Source: Rhodospirillaceae bacterium (lineage in GTDB: Bacteria > Pseudomonadota > Alphaproteobacteria > Rhodospirillales > Rhodospirillaceae). Taken from it: a stretch of 64,000 nucleotides of DNA. The stretch lies in the NCBI GenBank assembly GCA_947476925.1, contig CANJSF010000016.1:29727-93726 (forward strand). The letters run 5' to 3'. The notes under the pieces were generated by a model. That model made no database searches. It worked only from the letters and a program-made list of their open reading frames with translations, and had not been told where the DNA came from. Both the position numbers and the translations under genes were made by a program. Below are positions 48,972-60,507 of this stretch, piece after piece. Positions within the stretch are counted from its first letter, which is position 1. Every line of letters starts with the position of its first letter.

Positions 48972-51389
48972 TTAGCGAACCGCGCCAGAGATTCGCAAAA
49001 CCTCGGGCGGCAAGCCCGTCAGATACCGTTGATGCATTTGCGTGTAAGCGGCCTCGATATGGCGCGTAAAAAGAGCAGTATCGAACAACGGTGCGGTCAG
49101 ACGTTGGGATGCTAGTTTCTGGCGTAGGAAGGTGAGCTGCTGGCGATTTTGCACCAATTCGATGGCTAAAGCCTGATAGGCCGTGAGCGACGTGGTGATC
49201 ATCTCGGGCAAACCAACGGCTCGCAATAAACTGCCCGCCATGCGCCCGGCATAGGTTGTGCCCAAACATGTCAGGACAGGCACACCGGCCCACAAGGCAT
49301 CGCTCGTTGTCGCACCGCCGTTGAAGGGCAATGTATCGAGTACGAGATCAGCGAGTTGATAACGCGCCAAGTGCTCCGCATAGGCCACGCGCGGCGCAAA
49401 TATAATCCGCCCATTGTCGATGCCTTGCCGAGCTGCGTAGGCGCGTAAGTTTTTCATTTGTGTCTCTGATTCGCCAATCAGCCACAACACAGTCGCGGGC
49501 AAAGCCGTCAAAATCGCCAGCCAGGCGTCGAACACGCGCGCATTGATTTTGTAGCTGTTGTTGAACGAGCACAGCACGACAGCGTCTTCAGGCAAACCGA
49601 CCCTGGCGCGCGACGTTGCTGGCGCGATGTCGCGTCGTGAATCATTAACTTGAAACGAATTCGGCAGGTACACCGGCTTTTCGACATAACTCAACCGATC
49701 TGCCTCGGGAATTACGATCTCATCAGCAATGATGTAGTCATAGAACGGCACACCCAACGTGCCGGGGTGACCCAGGTAATTGACCTGCACGGGCGCGGCA
49801 CGACGCGCAAACACGCCCGTTCGGGCATCGAGTGTGTATCCTGCCAAATCAATAGCGATATCGATATTGATGTTACGAGCGCGCGCCACCACCGCCTCGT
49901 CTGTCATCGTTCGCATGTCGACGAGGTGATCAAACGCGGCTGCAACCCGCTGAGTCATCGGGTCGTTGGGGGTTTGAGGTCCGTAGGCAAAACCCGTTAC
50001 TGCAAACTTTGATCGATCGTGCTGCTCGAACAGGCCTGCGGCGAGATATGAAACCGCGTGAGAGCGAAAGTCGGGAGAGAAATAGCCGATATTAATTTTG
50101 CCCGAGCGCGGTGACATGGCTTCAGCAAAAGGCAGAGCCTCACCGTCGACTTTGGTGCGAACATGCCAATCTGCACTGCGACGCTGCTGAGCCAAAGTAG
50201 AAGGCAACGACAACACAGCAAAAGGCCCGGCGGCGGCTTTTCCGGCATCAATGTCGCGCAGAACTTGCGTGGTCAAAGCATCAATGCCGTCCCACGCACA
50301 CAGCACCATGCGCGTGTTCAGCACAGCGCCGGGCAGATCAGGGATCGTTCGCCCAATTTCGAACGCCGCCTCGTAACTCCCCAGCGCCTCGTCGGTACGT
50401 TGCAGCGCGCTGAGGACATGGCCGCGATTGTTGAAAGCTTCGGCGTAGCGAGGATCGCAAGCGATGGCCGCGTCATAGGCGGCCAAAGCATCTGCGGGCC
50501 GCCCCAAAGCCTGCAACGCCACACCGCGACTATTATGTGCCTGCGCGTGATCTGGCTTGATCGCGAGAGCGCGATCAAAACTTGCCACTGCGTCTTCCAG
50601 GCGGCGCAACTCCCCCAGCGTGAGCCCGCGATTGTAATGTGCTTGCGGATTCTGTGGTGCGAGCGCCAACGCAGTATCGAAGCTGACAAGCGCATCGTTG
50701 AAGCGCTTCAATTCGTGGAGCGTATTGCCGCGATTGTAATGGGTCTCCGCCGAATCGGGACGCAGAGAGATTGCCGCGTCATAGCTGCGAAGGGCTTCGG
50801 GGAAGCGTTGTAGCTGGCCGAGCGTTGCTGCTCGGTTGCTAAAGGCCTCAGCATAGTCCGGGTTCAGCTCAATCGACCGGTCATAACTGATAAGGGCCTC
50901 TTCCAACCGGCCCAACTCGCGCATCACCGCACCGTGATTAAGCCAAATCGGCGCGATTTGCGGATTGATAGCGAGCGCCGCATCAAAGCTAGCCAGCGCG
51001 TCGGCAAAACGTGTAAGGCTGGCCTGGATGAGCCCACGATTAAACCAAGCCTCGACATAATCGTTCCGCAAAGCCACTGCACGATCAAGCGCCAGAAGCG
51101 CGTCCTCACGCCGGTTCATGGCGCGCAAGACATTGGCATGGTTCAAGCAGTAGCGTTCGTCGTTCGGCGAGAGCGCAATCGCATGACCTATCAGCTGATC
51201 GGCCGCATTCAGTTGGCCGCGCGCAAGCGCCACCACGCCTAACAAGTGCCGCGCATCAGGATACGCCGGGTCATCCGACGCCACAGCGCCATACAGTTTA
51301 GCTGCCTCGTCAAGGCGGCCTTGGCGGTGCAACGCAAGCCCTTCATCGATTTGGGTCGCGCCGCGAGATGGAGTGGGTTGAGATGCCAT
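48972..51389 (-). CDS. TPR-containing O-GlcNAc-transferase-like glycosyltransferase (GT41/SPINDLY type)
   Basis: An 805-residue protein with about eleven TPR units (residues about 10-375; repeats such as AEAFNNRGHVLSALQRTDEA) followed by a GT41 catalytic region (about 430-795). Catalytic-core segments line up with OGT: GYFSPDFRSHAVSYLAAGLF, FNNSYKINARVFDAWLAIL and DTLPFNGGATTSDALWAGVP with TYAGRMAGSLL. GT41 enzymes transfer GlcNAc (or fucose, for SPINDLY) to Ser/Thr of proteins; in bacteria some modify surface proteins. Donor and target are unknown here. No signal peptide. Confidence 0.92.
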   Translation of the reverse strand: MASQPTPSRGATQIDEGLALHRQGRLDEAAKLYGAVASDDPAYPDARHLLGVVALARGQLNAADQLIGHAIALSPNDERYCLNHANVLRAMNRREDALLALDRAVALRNDYVEAWFNRGLIQASLTRFADALASFDAALAINPQIAPIWLNHGAVMRELGRLEEALISYDRSIELNPDYAEAFSNRAATLGQLQRFPEALRSYDAAISLRPDSAETHYNRGNTLHELKRFNDALVSFDTALALAPQNPQAHYNRGLTLGELRRLEDAVASFDRALAIKPDHAQAHNSRGVALQALGRPADALAAYDAAIACDPRYAEAFNNRGHVLSALQRTDEALGSYEAAFEIGRTIPDLPGAVLNTRMVLCAWDGIDALTTQVLRDIDAGKAAAGPFAVLSLPSTLAQQRRSADWHVRTKVDGEALPFAEAMSPRSGKINIGYFSPDFRSHAVSYLAAGLFEQHDRSKFAVTGFAYGPQTPNDPMTQRVAAAFDHLVDMRTMTDEAVVARARNINIDIAIDLAGYTLDARTGVFARRAAPVQVNYLGHPGTLGVPFYDYIIADEIVIPEADRLSYVEKPVYLPNSFQVNDSRRDIAPATSRARVGLPEDAVVLCSFNNSYKINARVFDAWLAILTALPATVLWLIGESETQMKNLRAYAARQGIDNGRIIFAPRVAYAEHLARYQLADLVLDTLPFNGGATTSDALWAGVPVLTCLGTTYAGRMAGSLLRAVGLPEMITTSLTAYQALAIELVQNRQQLTFLRQKLASQRLTAPLFDTALFTRHIEAAYTQMHQRYLTGLPPEVLRISGAVR

Positions 51390-51429
51390 GATCGCCAGCC
51401 TTAAGGTCTCGACCTTGAGCGTTCAAGAC

Positions 51430-52368
51430 CTAACGCGAATGAGCCTGGAAAAATGTCCAAATAACATCTGTGGCATCCAAAGCGCTTGACCCCGGCCCGG
51501 AGACAACGCGCATAACAACCTCGCCGCCTGGCCATTGATGACCCATGCCATCGACTTTGATGAATTCGGCTGCACTACCATCGCGGCACGACGCATAAGT
51601 TTGCTTTTCCACGGCTGGCGACAGCTTCGAGGCATGTGGCGTTTTGTTGCAGCCCAGCAACTCGGCCCAGCGTGTCCATGACGCAGCCGCGGAAGGCCGT
51701 GTGCGCTTGTCGCCTGAACGCTTCACGACACCACCATCGATGGGGTTTAGCGGATCTTCACTGCCCCAAATCAATAGCAGCGAGACCGGCTTTTTTAACT
51801 CCTCGACCGGCAACAACATTGCATTCGAAACTGGGGCTATTGCTGCGATGATATCTGACAACTCAGCACCAACGCGAAACGCCATGCCTGCACCATTTGA
51901 AAAGCCTGTGACATAAATGCGCCGCGTATCAATGCGATGGTCGCGCTTAACCTCGGCAATCAACGCGCGGATAAAATTCACATCATCGATGCCGCGCAGT
52001 TGCGCGCTTGAGCCCGTTTCAGGGCCTGCATTCCAGCTGCGGCGGTTATCGCGAAAGCGAGCAGGTTTATCGTCACGCTCGGGCACACCATCGGGAGCGA
52101 CGAGGATAAACCCCTCCGCGTGCGCCTTCTTAACCCACTTGCCTTGCTTGAGGAAATTCTCACCACTGCCGCCGTTGCCGTGCAGGGCAATGACAAGGGC
52201 CGCATCGCGCTGCTCGATGCGCTTTGGGGCGTACACTAAATATGTGCGCGCCGTTCCGCCGAATTGAAGTGTGTGCTCTTGCACGCGATCAATCGCATAG
52301 GCGGGAGAAGCAACCGTTGCGAATAGGCTGGCCAGAAAGGCAACTAGCCGCGCTGTCATGCGTGACAT
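51430..52368 (-). CDS. Exported LpqC-like esterase/polyhydroxybutyrate depolymerase-family hydrolase
   Basis: A 312-residue α/β-hydrolase with a signal peptide (cleavage after PAYA, about residue 26), oxyanion segment ALHGNGGSGENF, nucleophile Ser in GFSNGAG, likely acid Asp in WGSEDPLNP and His in GMGHQWPGG. The family includes feruloyl esterases and PHB depolymerases; this one's substrate is unknown. The ATG at 52368, with AGGG upstream, is chosen; the frame open to 52740 runs through the ABC-F gene. It is 115 bases downstream of the ABC-F gene. Confidence 0.9.
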   Translation of the reverse strand: MSRMTARLVAFLASLFATVASPAYAIDRVQEHTLQFGGTARTYLVYAPKRIEQRDAALVIALHGNGGSGENFLKQGKWVKKAHAEGFILVAPDGVPERDDKPARFRDNRRSWNAGPETGSSAQLRGIDDVNFIRALIAEVKRDHRIDTRRIYVTGFSNGAGMAFRVGAELSDIIAAIAPVSNAMLLPVEELKKPVSLLLIWGSEDPLNPIDGGVVKRSGDKRTRPSAAASWTRWAELLGCNKTPHASKLSPAVEKQTYASCRDGSAAEFIKVDGMGHQWPGGEVVMRVVSGPGSSALDATDVIWTFFQAHSR

Positions 52369-52483
52369 CACAATACCCTGAACTAATTGATCAGCCACAC
52401 GCCAATCTCGCACCAGCGCGCCGTCAGACTTGGAAGCCATCATACATGGAGTCTGTCGGTGAGGCAGTGCGCAAAGTTTCCAC

Positions 52484-54130
52484 TTAGCCGCCCGGGTGCA
52501 AGCCGGGCGCCTCGTGCCCTGTTCGCGCCACATATTCAGTGTAACCACCGCCATACTGATGCAGACCTTCGGGCGTGAGTTCCAAAACCCGGTTCGAAAG
52601 TTGGCTAAGGAAGTAGCGATCGTGTGATACAAACAGCATAGTTCCCTCGAATTCCGCGAGAGCGGCAACCAACATTTCTTTGGTCGCCATATCCAGGTGG
52701 TTGGTTGGCTCGTCGAGCACCAGGAAATTAGGCGGGTCATACAACATCTTGGCCATCACCAGGCGCGCTTTCTCGCCGCCCGACAACACGCGGCAAGGCT
52801 TTTCAACGTCATCGCCCGAGAAGCCGAAACACCCGGCTAACGAGCGCAACGTGCCCTGCCCGGCTTGCGGGAACGACGTATCGAGCGATTCAAATACTGT
52901 CTCGTCGCCGTCCAACAAATCCATCGAGTGTTGTGCGAAGTACCCCATTCGCACGCTGGCGCCCAAAGTTACGGTGCCTTTGTCCGGAGAGGTTCCCAAA
53001 TCTGGCGTTTGCGCACCCGCCACCAGCTTCAGCAGCGTCGATTTGCCGGCACCATTGACGCCAAGAACACACCAGCGCTCCTTGCGCGCCAGCTGGAAGT
53101 CGAGATCTGCATAAATAATTTGGCGGCCATAAGCCTTGTGCACGTTTTTGAAACTAACCACGTCATCGCCCGACCGCGGGGGGCTGCGGAACTCGAAGCG
53201 TATCGACTGGCGGCGGCGTGGTGGTTCGACCCGCTCGATCTTGTCTAACTTTTTCACCCGGCTTTGCACTTGCGCCGCGTGCGACGCGCGCGCCTTGAAG
53301 CGTTCGATAAACTTGATCTCTTTAGCCAGCATCGCCTGCTGGCGTTCAAATTGCGCCTGACGCTGCTTCTCGGTTAGCGCGCGTTGGTTTTCGTAGAAAT
53401 CAAAATTTCCGGAATAGGTGGTCAGCGTTCCGCCGTCGATCTCAACGATTTTGTTAACGATCCGGTTCATGAACTCGCGATCATGCGAGGTCATCAACAA
53501 TGCGCCGTCATAGTTTTTGAGGAATTCTTCGAGCCAAATCAAACTCTCGAGATCGAGATGGTTGCTCGGCTCGTCCAGCAGCATGCCATCAGGTTGCATC
53601 AGAAGAATGCGGGCGAGTGCTACGCGCATCTTCCAGCCGCCCGAGAGCAGGCCGACATCCCCATCCATCCGCTCATTGCTGAAGCTCAATCCCCCCAGCA
53701 CTTCGCGCGCGCGGTCTTCAAGGCCATAGCCACCCAATTCTTGAAAGCGTCCCTGTACCTCGCCATACCGCGATACTAAGTCGTCCATGTTCTCTGCTTG
53801 GCCTGGATCGACCATCGCCGCCTCAAGCGCAGCCATTTCAGCGGCCAGAGCACTTAGGGGCCCCGCGCCGTCCATCACCGCCGATACAGCGCTTTGGCCA
53901 GACATCTCCCCGACATCCTGGCTGAAATAGCCGATCGTCATGCCAGGATCGATCAGCACTCGGCCGTCGTCGGGCTGCTCTTGGCCGGCGATCATGCGGA
54001 ATATCGTCGACTTACCGGCACCGTTGGGACCGACAAGGCCCACCTTTTCCCCTTTTTGGAGGGACATGGAGGCGTCGATGAACAGGATTTGATGGCCGTG
54101 TTGTTTACTGATGTTATCGAGACGAATCAT
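52484..54130 (-). CDS. ABC-F family ribosome-associated ATPase
   Basis: A 548-residue soluble protein with two ABC domains: Walker A GPNGAGKST and GVNGAGKST, signatures LLSGGWKMRVALAR and VLSGGEKARLVMAK, Walker B MLLDEPSNHLDL and LVLDEPTNHLD, with an ABC-tran_Xtn linker (about 235-320). ABC-F proteins act on stalled or initiating ribosomes; some confer antibiotic resistance, but nothing here signals that. The first signature has GGW, a variant seen in Uup/YheS-like members. No membrane domain. Confidence 0.93.
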   Translation of the reverse strand: MIRLDNISKQHGHQILFIDASMSLQKGEKVGLVGPNGAGKSTIFRMIAGQEQPDDGRVLIDPGMTIGYFSQDVGEMSGQSAVSAVMDGAGPLSALAAEMAALEAAMVDPGQAENMDDLVSRYGEVQGRFQELGGYGLEDRAREVLGGLSFSNERMDGDVGLLSGGWKMRVALARILLMQPDGMLLDEPSNHLDLESLIWLEEFLKNYDGALLMTSHDREFMNRIVNKIVEIDGGTLTTYSGNFDFYENQRALTEKQRQAQFERQQAMLAKEIKFIERFKARASHAAQVQSRVKKLDKIERVEPPRRRQSIRFEFRSPPRSGDDVVSFKNVHKAYGRQIIYADLDFQLARKERWCVLGVNGAGKSTLLKLVAGAQTPDLGTSPDKGTVTLGASVRMGYFAQHSMDLLDGDETVFESLDTSFPQAGQGTLRSLAGCFGFSGDDVEKPCRVLSGGEKARLVMAKMLYDPPNFLVLDEPTNHLDMATKEMLVAALAEFEGTMLFVSHDRYFLSQLSNRVLELTPEGLHQYGGGYTEYVARTGHEAPGLHPGG

Positions 54131-54387
54131 GGGTGAGTGCTATCGCTTTTCTACTTGGTCGCGCCTTCATTACGCCAGGTGGAAGGTCACATCTCGGGAA
54201 GGTGCTCTGACTCCCACTCAATCCTGCGATACTTTTTTATTCGTATTTCAGTGGCTTATAATTTGTTTGAAGCTATTTTGTAAGGGAATAAATTGATTCA
54301 TCTCACGTGCCTTTGAAAGCACCAGTTCCATCAAACGGCGCCCGCAACCATTGCCTCAAACTCTAAGAACTTGGAGACTAAAAATAA

Positions 54388-54999
54388 ATGGACGTTGAAC
54401 TGCGAGGTCTTTCCGAGGCTGATTCTTATGCGCTCTTTAGTCAGATCATTATTCCTCGCCCCATTGCCTGGGTCGTTAGCGATAACGGCGCAGAACATGG
54501 CGACGAACGTTGGAACCTGGCACCTTTTTCTTATTTTAATGGCATCACCAGTGACCCGCCGATGGTCATGTTTTCAATTGGTGATGGCATGGCGGGCAAG
54601 GTCAAAGATACGCACCGAAATTTGAAAAGTTATCCAGAGTGCGTCATTAGCTTAGCGTGCGTCGATCAAGCCAAGGACATGCAAAATTCCGCGGAAGATT
54701 TGCCAGCGGGCGAGAGCGAATCCAAGAAATTCAACATCGCGCTAAGCGACTGGGACTGGTCGGTCCCACGCGTAGCGGCAGCGCCTGTGTCTATGGGCTG
54801 CATCGCCCGTCAATTCACACGCGTGGGCAATACAGAGCAAATCCTAGTATTTGCCGAGATCACCCGTCTATGGGTACGTGATGATGTGGGAGCACTCGAC
54901 GCAAAAGGTCATTTGCGGATTGATGTGAAAGCGTTTGATCCACTCGCCCGCGTGGGCAAAGGCGCGTATGCCCGACTGGCCGATGTCTTTAGGGTGTAA
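54388..54999 (+). CDS. Flavin reductase-like FMN-binding split-barrel protein
   Basis: A 203-residue cytoplasmic protein of the flavin_reductase/DIM6-NTAB family: IIPRPIAWVVS (FMN phosphate site), WNLAPFSYFNGITSDPPMVM, and GKVKDTHRNLKSYPECVISL. Members reduce FMN or bind it for partner oxygenases. No monooxygenase partner is in the window. A 257-base gap separates it from the ABC-F gene; it contains TATAAT at 54257-54262 without a convincing -35 and no other feature I can support. Confidence 0.88.
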   Translation: MDVELRGLSEADSYALFSQIIIPRPIAWVVSDNGAEHGDERWNLAPFSYFNGITSDPPMVMFSIGDGMAGKVKDTHRNLKSYPECVISLACVDQAKDMQNSAEDLPAGESESKKFNIALSDWDWSVPRVAAAPVSMGCIARQFTRVGNTEQILVFAEITRLWVRDDVGALDAKGHLRIDVKAFDPLARVGKGAYARLADVFRV

Positions 55000-55107
55000 G
55001 CCTGGACTCAAAGGTCCGCCGCATCCGTCCAGCGTAACATTCATGGAATACCGAAAAGGTCGCATCGCGTCAGCCTGTCGGCCGGGATGGAGCGTCGAGC
55101 GTTCAAC

Positions 55108-55449
55108 TCATGCGGCAGGGATAATGTCGATGCGCAGCGGCGCACCGCCAGCAACGATTTCAAACAGGCGGTCGATGTTGGGATGCGCGCCCGGACGCTT
55201 ACGCGCATCAGCCGTGTGCTCGGCAAAGATGGCCAAACCGTGTTCGGCTGCTTTCGCATCTAAGTTTCCAAAGACATGCTTTAGGTACTGATAGACGGCG
55301 AGTGAACCTTGCTTACCCGGCTGATTTTCGATGCTGGCCACCACAGCGCCGTTGCCATCCATGAGGTTGATGCGTTGCACGCCATCGATGGGCGGCAGTT
55401 TCTGGAGATTCTCTTTGAACACCGCGCCTGGTTGAATCACGGACAGCAT
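55108..55449 (-). CDS. DUF2322-family small protein
   Basis: A 113-residue protein with the DUF2322 pattern: FKENLQKLPPIDGVQRINLM, GSLAVYQYLKHVFG, AAEHGLAIFAEHTADARKRP and AHPNIDRLFEIV. No known function. The ATG at 55449 lies 2 bases after the guaA stop, with GGAGTG just upstream; the frame opens at 55461, inside guaA. It therefore probably belongs to the guaB-rsmB-guaA transcript. The family name is from memory of the motif pattern and should be confirmed. Confidence 0.78.
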   Translation of the reverse strand: MLSVIQPGAVFKENLQKLPPIDGVQRINLMDGNGAVVASIENQPGKQGSLAVYQYLKHVFGNLDAKAAEHGLAIFAEHTADARKRPGAHPNIDRLFEIVAGGAPLRIDIIPAA

Positions 55450-55451
55450 GC

Positions 55452-57005
55452 TCACTCCCACTCAATCGTGCCGGGGGGTTTGGATGTGACATCATAGGTC
55501 ACGCGGTTGATGCCTTTGACCTCATTGATGATACGCGTGGCGACGCGGCCGAGGAAGTTCATGTCGTAGGGGTAAAAGTCGGCGGTCATGCCATCGGTTG
55601 ACGTAACAGCGCGCAAGGCAATCGCGTAGTCGTAGCTGCGAGAATCGCCCATCACGCCCACTGTTCGCACGGGCAGCAACACTGCAAATGCTTGCCAGAT
55701 AACGTCGTACAACCCCGCTTTGCGAATTTCATCGAGGTACACCGCATCAGCCTTGCGCAAAATATCGAGCCGTTCGCGCGTGATCTCTTGGCCGGGAATG
55801 CGAATTGCTAAACCTGGACCAGGGAACGGATGACGCCCGACCATGTCGTCAGGCAAGCCTAGCTCGCGGCCCAACACGCGCACCTCGTCTTTGAACAGTT
55901 CCCGTAAGGGCTCGACCAACTTCATGTTCATGCGTTCGGGCAAACCGCCGACATTATGGTGGCTTTTGATGGTGACACTGGGCCCGCCCGCAAACGAGAC
56001 AGACTCGATGACGTCGGGATACAATGTTCCCTGTGCCAGAAAATCTGCGCCGCCGATTTTTTTAGCTTCCTCCTCGAACACATCGATGAAGGTAGCGCCA
56101 ATGATTTTGCGTTTTTTCTCGGGATCGGTCTGGCCGCTCAGTTTACCCAAGAACAAGTCCGATGCATCGCGCGCGACGAGCTTGATGTTGAAGCGGTCGC
56201 GGAACACACGCACCACTTGCTCAGTTTCGCCCATGCGCATGAGACCGTGGTCGACCAATACGCAGGTGAGTTGATCGCCAATGGCTTCGTGGATCAGAGC
56301 TGCGACCACCGAGGAATCAACACCACCTGATAAACCGCAGATGACGCGCCCCTTACCCACTTGCTTTTGGATGGCAGCAATGGCCTGAGCGCGGAAAGCC
56401 GCCATGGTCCAATCGCCCTTACAGCCGCAAATGTCGCGCACGAATTTTTTATACAGCGCGGCACCATTGGTGGTGTGTACCACTTCAGGGTGAAACTGCA
56501 CGGCGTAGAAGTTGCGCTTCTCATCAGCGATAGCAGCAAACGGCGCGCCGGTACTGGTGCCGGCAATGACAAAACCCGGCGGCAACGACACCACGCGGTC
56601 GCCGTGGCTCATCCATACCTGCTGGTGTTCGCCTTGGGGCCACACGCCGTCGAACAATGCGCATTGGCCAGTCACATCGACAGTGGCACGGCCAAATTCG
56701 CGATGGTGGCCCGCTTCCACGCGCCCACCCAACTGCGCCACCATGGTTTGCTGCCCATAGCAAATGCCCAATATGGGCAAACCCATGGAAAATAATTCAT
56801 CGGGCGCTTTGGGCGTGCCGACGTCAATGACGGACGACGGGCCGCCCGAAAGAATGACGCCCTTGGGTCCATAGGCTCTGATGGATGCTGGTGTGACTTT
56901 GTTGAACGGGTGAATTTCGCAGTACACACCCGCTTCGCGCACACGCCGCGCAATGAGTTGGGTGACTTGGCTGCCGAAGTCAACAATGAGAATACGATCA
57001 GACAT
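55452..57005 (-). CDS. guaA: GMP synthase (glutamine-hydrolysing)
   Basis: Converts XMP to GMP. The 517-residue enzyme has a class I glutaminase domain (nucleophile C82 in LGICYGQQ, His/Glu in QFHPEV), the ATP-pyrophosphatase domain with [10 protein letters not shown], and the dimerisation domain ending GTIEWE. It is 9 bases after the rsmB-family gene and follows guaB two genes upstream, so both GMP-specific steps are linked. Confidence 0.97.
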   Translation of the reverse strand: MSDRILIVDFGSQVTQLIARRVREAGVYCEIHPFNKVTPASIRAYGPKGVILSGGPSSVIDVGTPKAPDELFSMGLPILGICYGQQTMVAQLGGRVEAGHHREFGRATVDVTGQCALFDGVWPQGEHQQVWMSHGDRVVSLPPGFVIAGTSTGAPFAAIADEKRNFYAVQFHPEVVHTTNGAALYKKFVRDICGCKGDWTMAAFRAQAIAAIQKQVGKGRVICGLSGGVDSSVVAALIHEAIGDQLTCVLVDHGLMRMGETEQVVRVFRDRFNIKLVARDASDLFLGKLSGQTDPEKKRKIIGATFIDVFEEEAKKIGGADFLAQGTLYPDVIESVSFAGGPSVTIKSHHNVGGLPERMNMKLVEPLRELFKDEVRVLGRELGLPDDMVGRHPFPGPGLAIRIPGQEITRERLDILRKADAVYLDEIRKAGLYDVIWQAFAVLLPVRTVGVMGDSRSYDYAIALRAVTSTDGMTADFYPYDMNFLGRVATRIINEVKGINRVTYDVTSKPPGTIEWE

Positions 57006-57014
57006 GATGCCCTC

Positions 57015-58313
57015 TTATTCAACACGCTCCAAAATCGCGACAAAGAACCCGTCGGTGCCATTGCGCGCGGGGCTGAGCGTTAGATACTTGTCGTCCCACA
57101 GGGGTAGCGGTGTTTTCACCGTTTCGGGCCACACGCTTTGCCACGGCACGACTTTATAGCGATTGTCGCGCGCCAAAAACGCATCGACGCGGTTTTGGTT
57201 TTCCTCGGGTAGCAATGAACATGTCGAATAAATTAGTCGCCCGCCTTTTTTCACCAAGCCTGCAGCTTGATCGAGTAATTTGTCTTGGATCAGCGCGAGG
57301 TTCGTGAGGTTTTCAGGCGACAGCCGCCAGCGCGCATCGGGGTTGCGGCGCCACGAGCCCACGCCCGAGCATGGCGCGTCCACCAACACGCGATCAAATG
57401 TCGCCTTTTGTCGCTTTAGCCACTTGTCTTGCTCGCCTTCTAGAATGCGCAAGGTGGCGTTATGCACGCCCGACCGCCGCAAGCGCTGCTTTGAGCGAAT
57501 CAACCGCCCGGTCGCGACATCACACGCGACAATCCGCCCTTTGTTTTGCATTTGCGCGGCCATGGCCAGCGTTTTGCCGCCAGCACCTGCGCACAAATCG
57601 AGCACCGCCTGGCCGGGCTTGGGGTCCACGAGCATGGCACAAATTTGGGAGGCTTCGTCTTGCACCTCGAACAGGCCACTTCGAAAGTGCTTGTTGGCCG
57701 CTAAGTTCATGCGAGCGCGAATGCGCAATCCCAGCGGCGAGAGCAGCGTAACTTCGGGAACATGGCCTTCTTCGCTGAGCAGCGTGAGAACCTGCTCGCG
57801 GTCGGCTTTGAGGGTATTGACTCGCAAATTCAGCGCGGCCTCGGTACTGAGCGCAGCAATTTCAGCGTCGGCATTTTTGCCAAAAGCTTCGTCAAGCTTA
57901 GGCAAAAACCAATAGGGCACCTCCAGACGCACGGCGCGCGGGATGTCGGTTCGTGCAGCGTACTCGGCCACGCGATGCCCCATGCGACGCTCGTTCTCAG
58001 ACAATTTCACAGGCCCAAAGCGCGTGCCTGAAAACAATCCAGCGACGCGGTCGACGCTCATGCTCTCGTGCACAATCATGTCAGCGACGACCAACAAACG
58101 CGCGTTGGGCGTGTCGGTGCCTAACAGCCATTTCAAGCGCGCATGGTTACGTTGAATGCGCCATGCTTGGTCTGAAATTGCGCGGCGATCCTTCGCGCCG
58201 ACAAATTTGCGACCGCGAAAAAATGACAGCACCACACCATCGGCGGGGCGATCAGCGGTGATAATACGGTCAATCAGCTCAATCGCATCTTGGACGCGAG
58301 CGGTGGGAGTCAT
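57015..58313 (-). CDS. rsmB: RsmB/NOP-family RNA m5C methyltransferase
   Basis: A 432-residue RNA cytosine-C5 methyltransferase. The SAM motif LDLCAGAGGKTLAMAAQM is followed by both catalytic cysteines, in DAPCSGVGSWRRNPD and YSTCSLLPEENQ. The N-terminal 140 residues resemble a shortened NusB-like/RsmB N-domain. The target is probably 16S rRNA (C967-type), but related enzymes modify other sites. It lies between guaB and guaA, a conserved alphaproteobacterial order. Confidence 0.9.
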   Translation of the reverse strand: MTPTARVQDAIELIDRIITADRPADGVVLSFFRGRKFVGAKDRRAISDQAWRIQRNHARLKWLLGTDTPNARLLVVADMIVHESMSVDRVAGLFSGTRFGPVKLSENERRMGHRVAEYAARTDIPRAVRLEVPYWFLPKLDEAFGKNADAEIAALSTEAALNLRVNTLKADREQVLTLLSEEGHVPEVTLLSPLGLRIRARMNLAANKHFRSGLFEVQDEASQICAMLVDPKPGQAVLDLCAGAGGKTLAMAAQMQNKGRIVACDVATGRLIRSKQRLRRSGVHNATLRILEGEQDKWLKRQKATFDRVLVDAPCSGVGSWRRNPDARWRLSPENLTNLALIQDKLLDQAAGLVKKGGRLIYSTCSLLPEENQNRVDAFLARDNRYKVVPWQSVWPETVKTPLPLWDDKYLTLSPARNGTDGFFVAILERVE

Positions 58314-58349
58314 GACTGGTGAGTTGAAAACAAGAAGTGAGTATTCACG

Positions 58350-59831
<1,482 letters not shown>

Positions 59832-59921
59832 TCAGGGTGCGCGGGCTTATGACATGATTATATGGGGGCTGCAAGGGCGAGGCGCAAAGCGCCAAAATGC
59901 CTGAAAATGCAGGAGAAAATC

Positions 59922-60494
59922 ATGGACGACAAAGTCAAAGCTCTGGCTCAGAAGCTATTGAAGACCGGGTTCGACGACCTGCCAGAACGCGAGCGGCGCA
60001 TCATTCGCCGTTTATCCAACCGCGTCCACATCAGCACCGACATCAACGTGGCTTACGATGAGCAGCGGACCCTGGGCGAGCGCCTGTCCGACCGCGTCGC
60101 CGCGGTAGGGGGATCGTGGACTTTTATAATTGTGTTTGCTGGCGTGCTGATGGCCTGGATGCTTTTAAACTCGCAAGTGTTGACGCACCTCGGGCTGGTG
60201 TTCGACCCCTACCCATACATTTTTCTAAATCTGCTGTTGTCAACGTTAGCCGCCATACAAGCACCAGTCATCATGATGTCACAGAACCGCCAAGCCGACA
60301 AAGACCGCCTAGCCGCTGCCCACGACTACGAAGTAAATTTAAAAGCCGAGCTAGAGATTTTGCAGCTGCACGAAAAACTGGACGACCTACGTCAAGCTCA
60401 ATGGGAAGGCTTGCTACAAATTCAACGTGAGCAAATTGGAGCCCTGACGGAGATTAAGCTGAGACTGCCACCTGCAGCGGGCTCAAGCGCTTAA
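59922..60494 (+). CDS. DUF1003 two-helix membrane protein
   Basis: A 190-residue protein with two transmembrane helices (about residues 65-85 and 97-117) framed by DRVAAVGGSWTFII and NLLLSTLAAIQAPVIMMSQN, the signature of DUF1003. The C-terminal 60 residues form a charged coiled-coil-like helix. Function unknown in the family. ATG 59922 follows AGGAGA at 59911-59916; the longer frame from 59862 lacks a site. Divergent from guaB. Confidence 0.9.
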   Translation: MDDKVKALAQKLLKTGFDDLPERERRIIRRLSNRVHISTDINVAYDEQRTLGERLSDRVAAVGGSWTFIIVFAGVLMAWMLLNSQVLTHLGLVFDPYPYIFLNLLLSTLAAIQAPVIMMSQNRQADKDRLAAAHDYEVNLKAELEILQLHEKLDDLRQAQWEGLLQIQREQIGALTEIKLRLPPAAGSSA

Positions 60495-60507
60495 GCCTTA
60501 GAGCACG

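Noticed and set aside
50300..51340. Roughly 102-base periodicity
   Set aside because: It is the 34-residue TPR repeat of the OGT-like protein at the DNA level.
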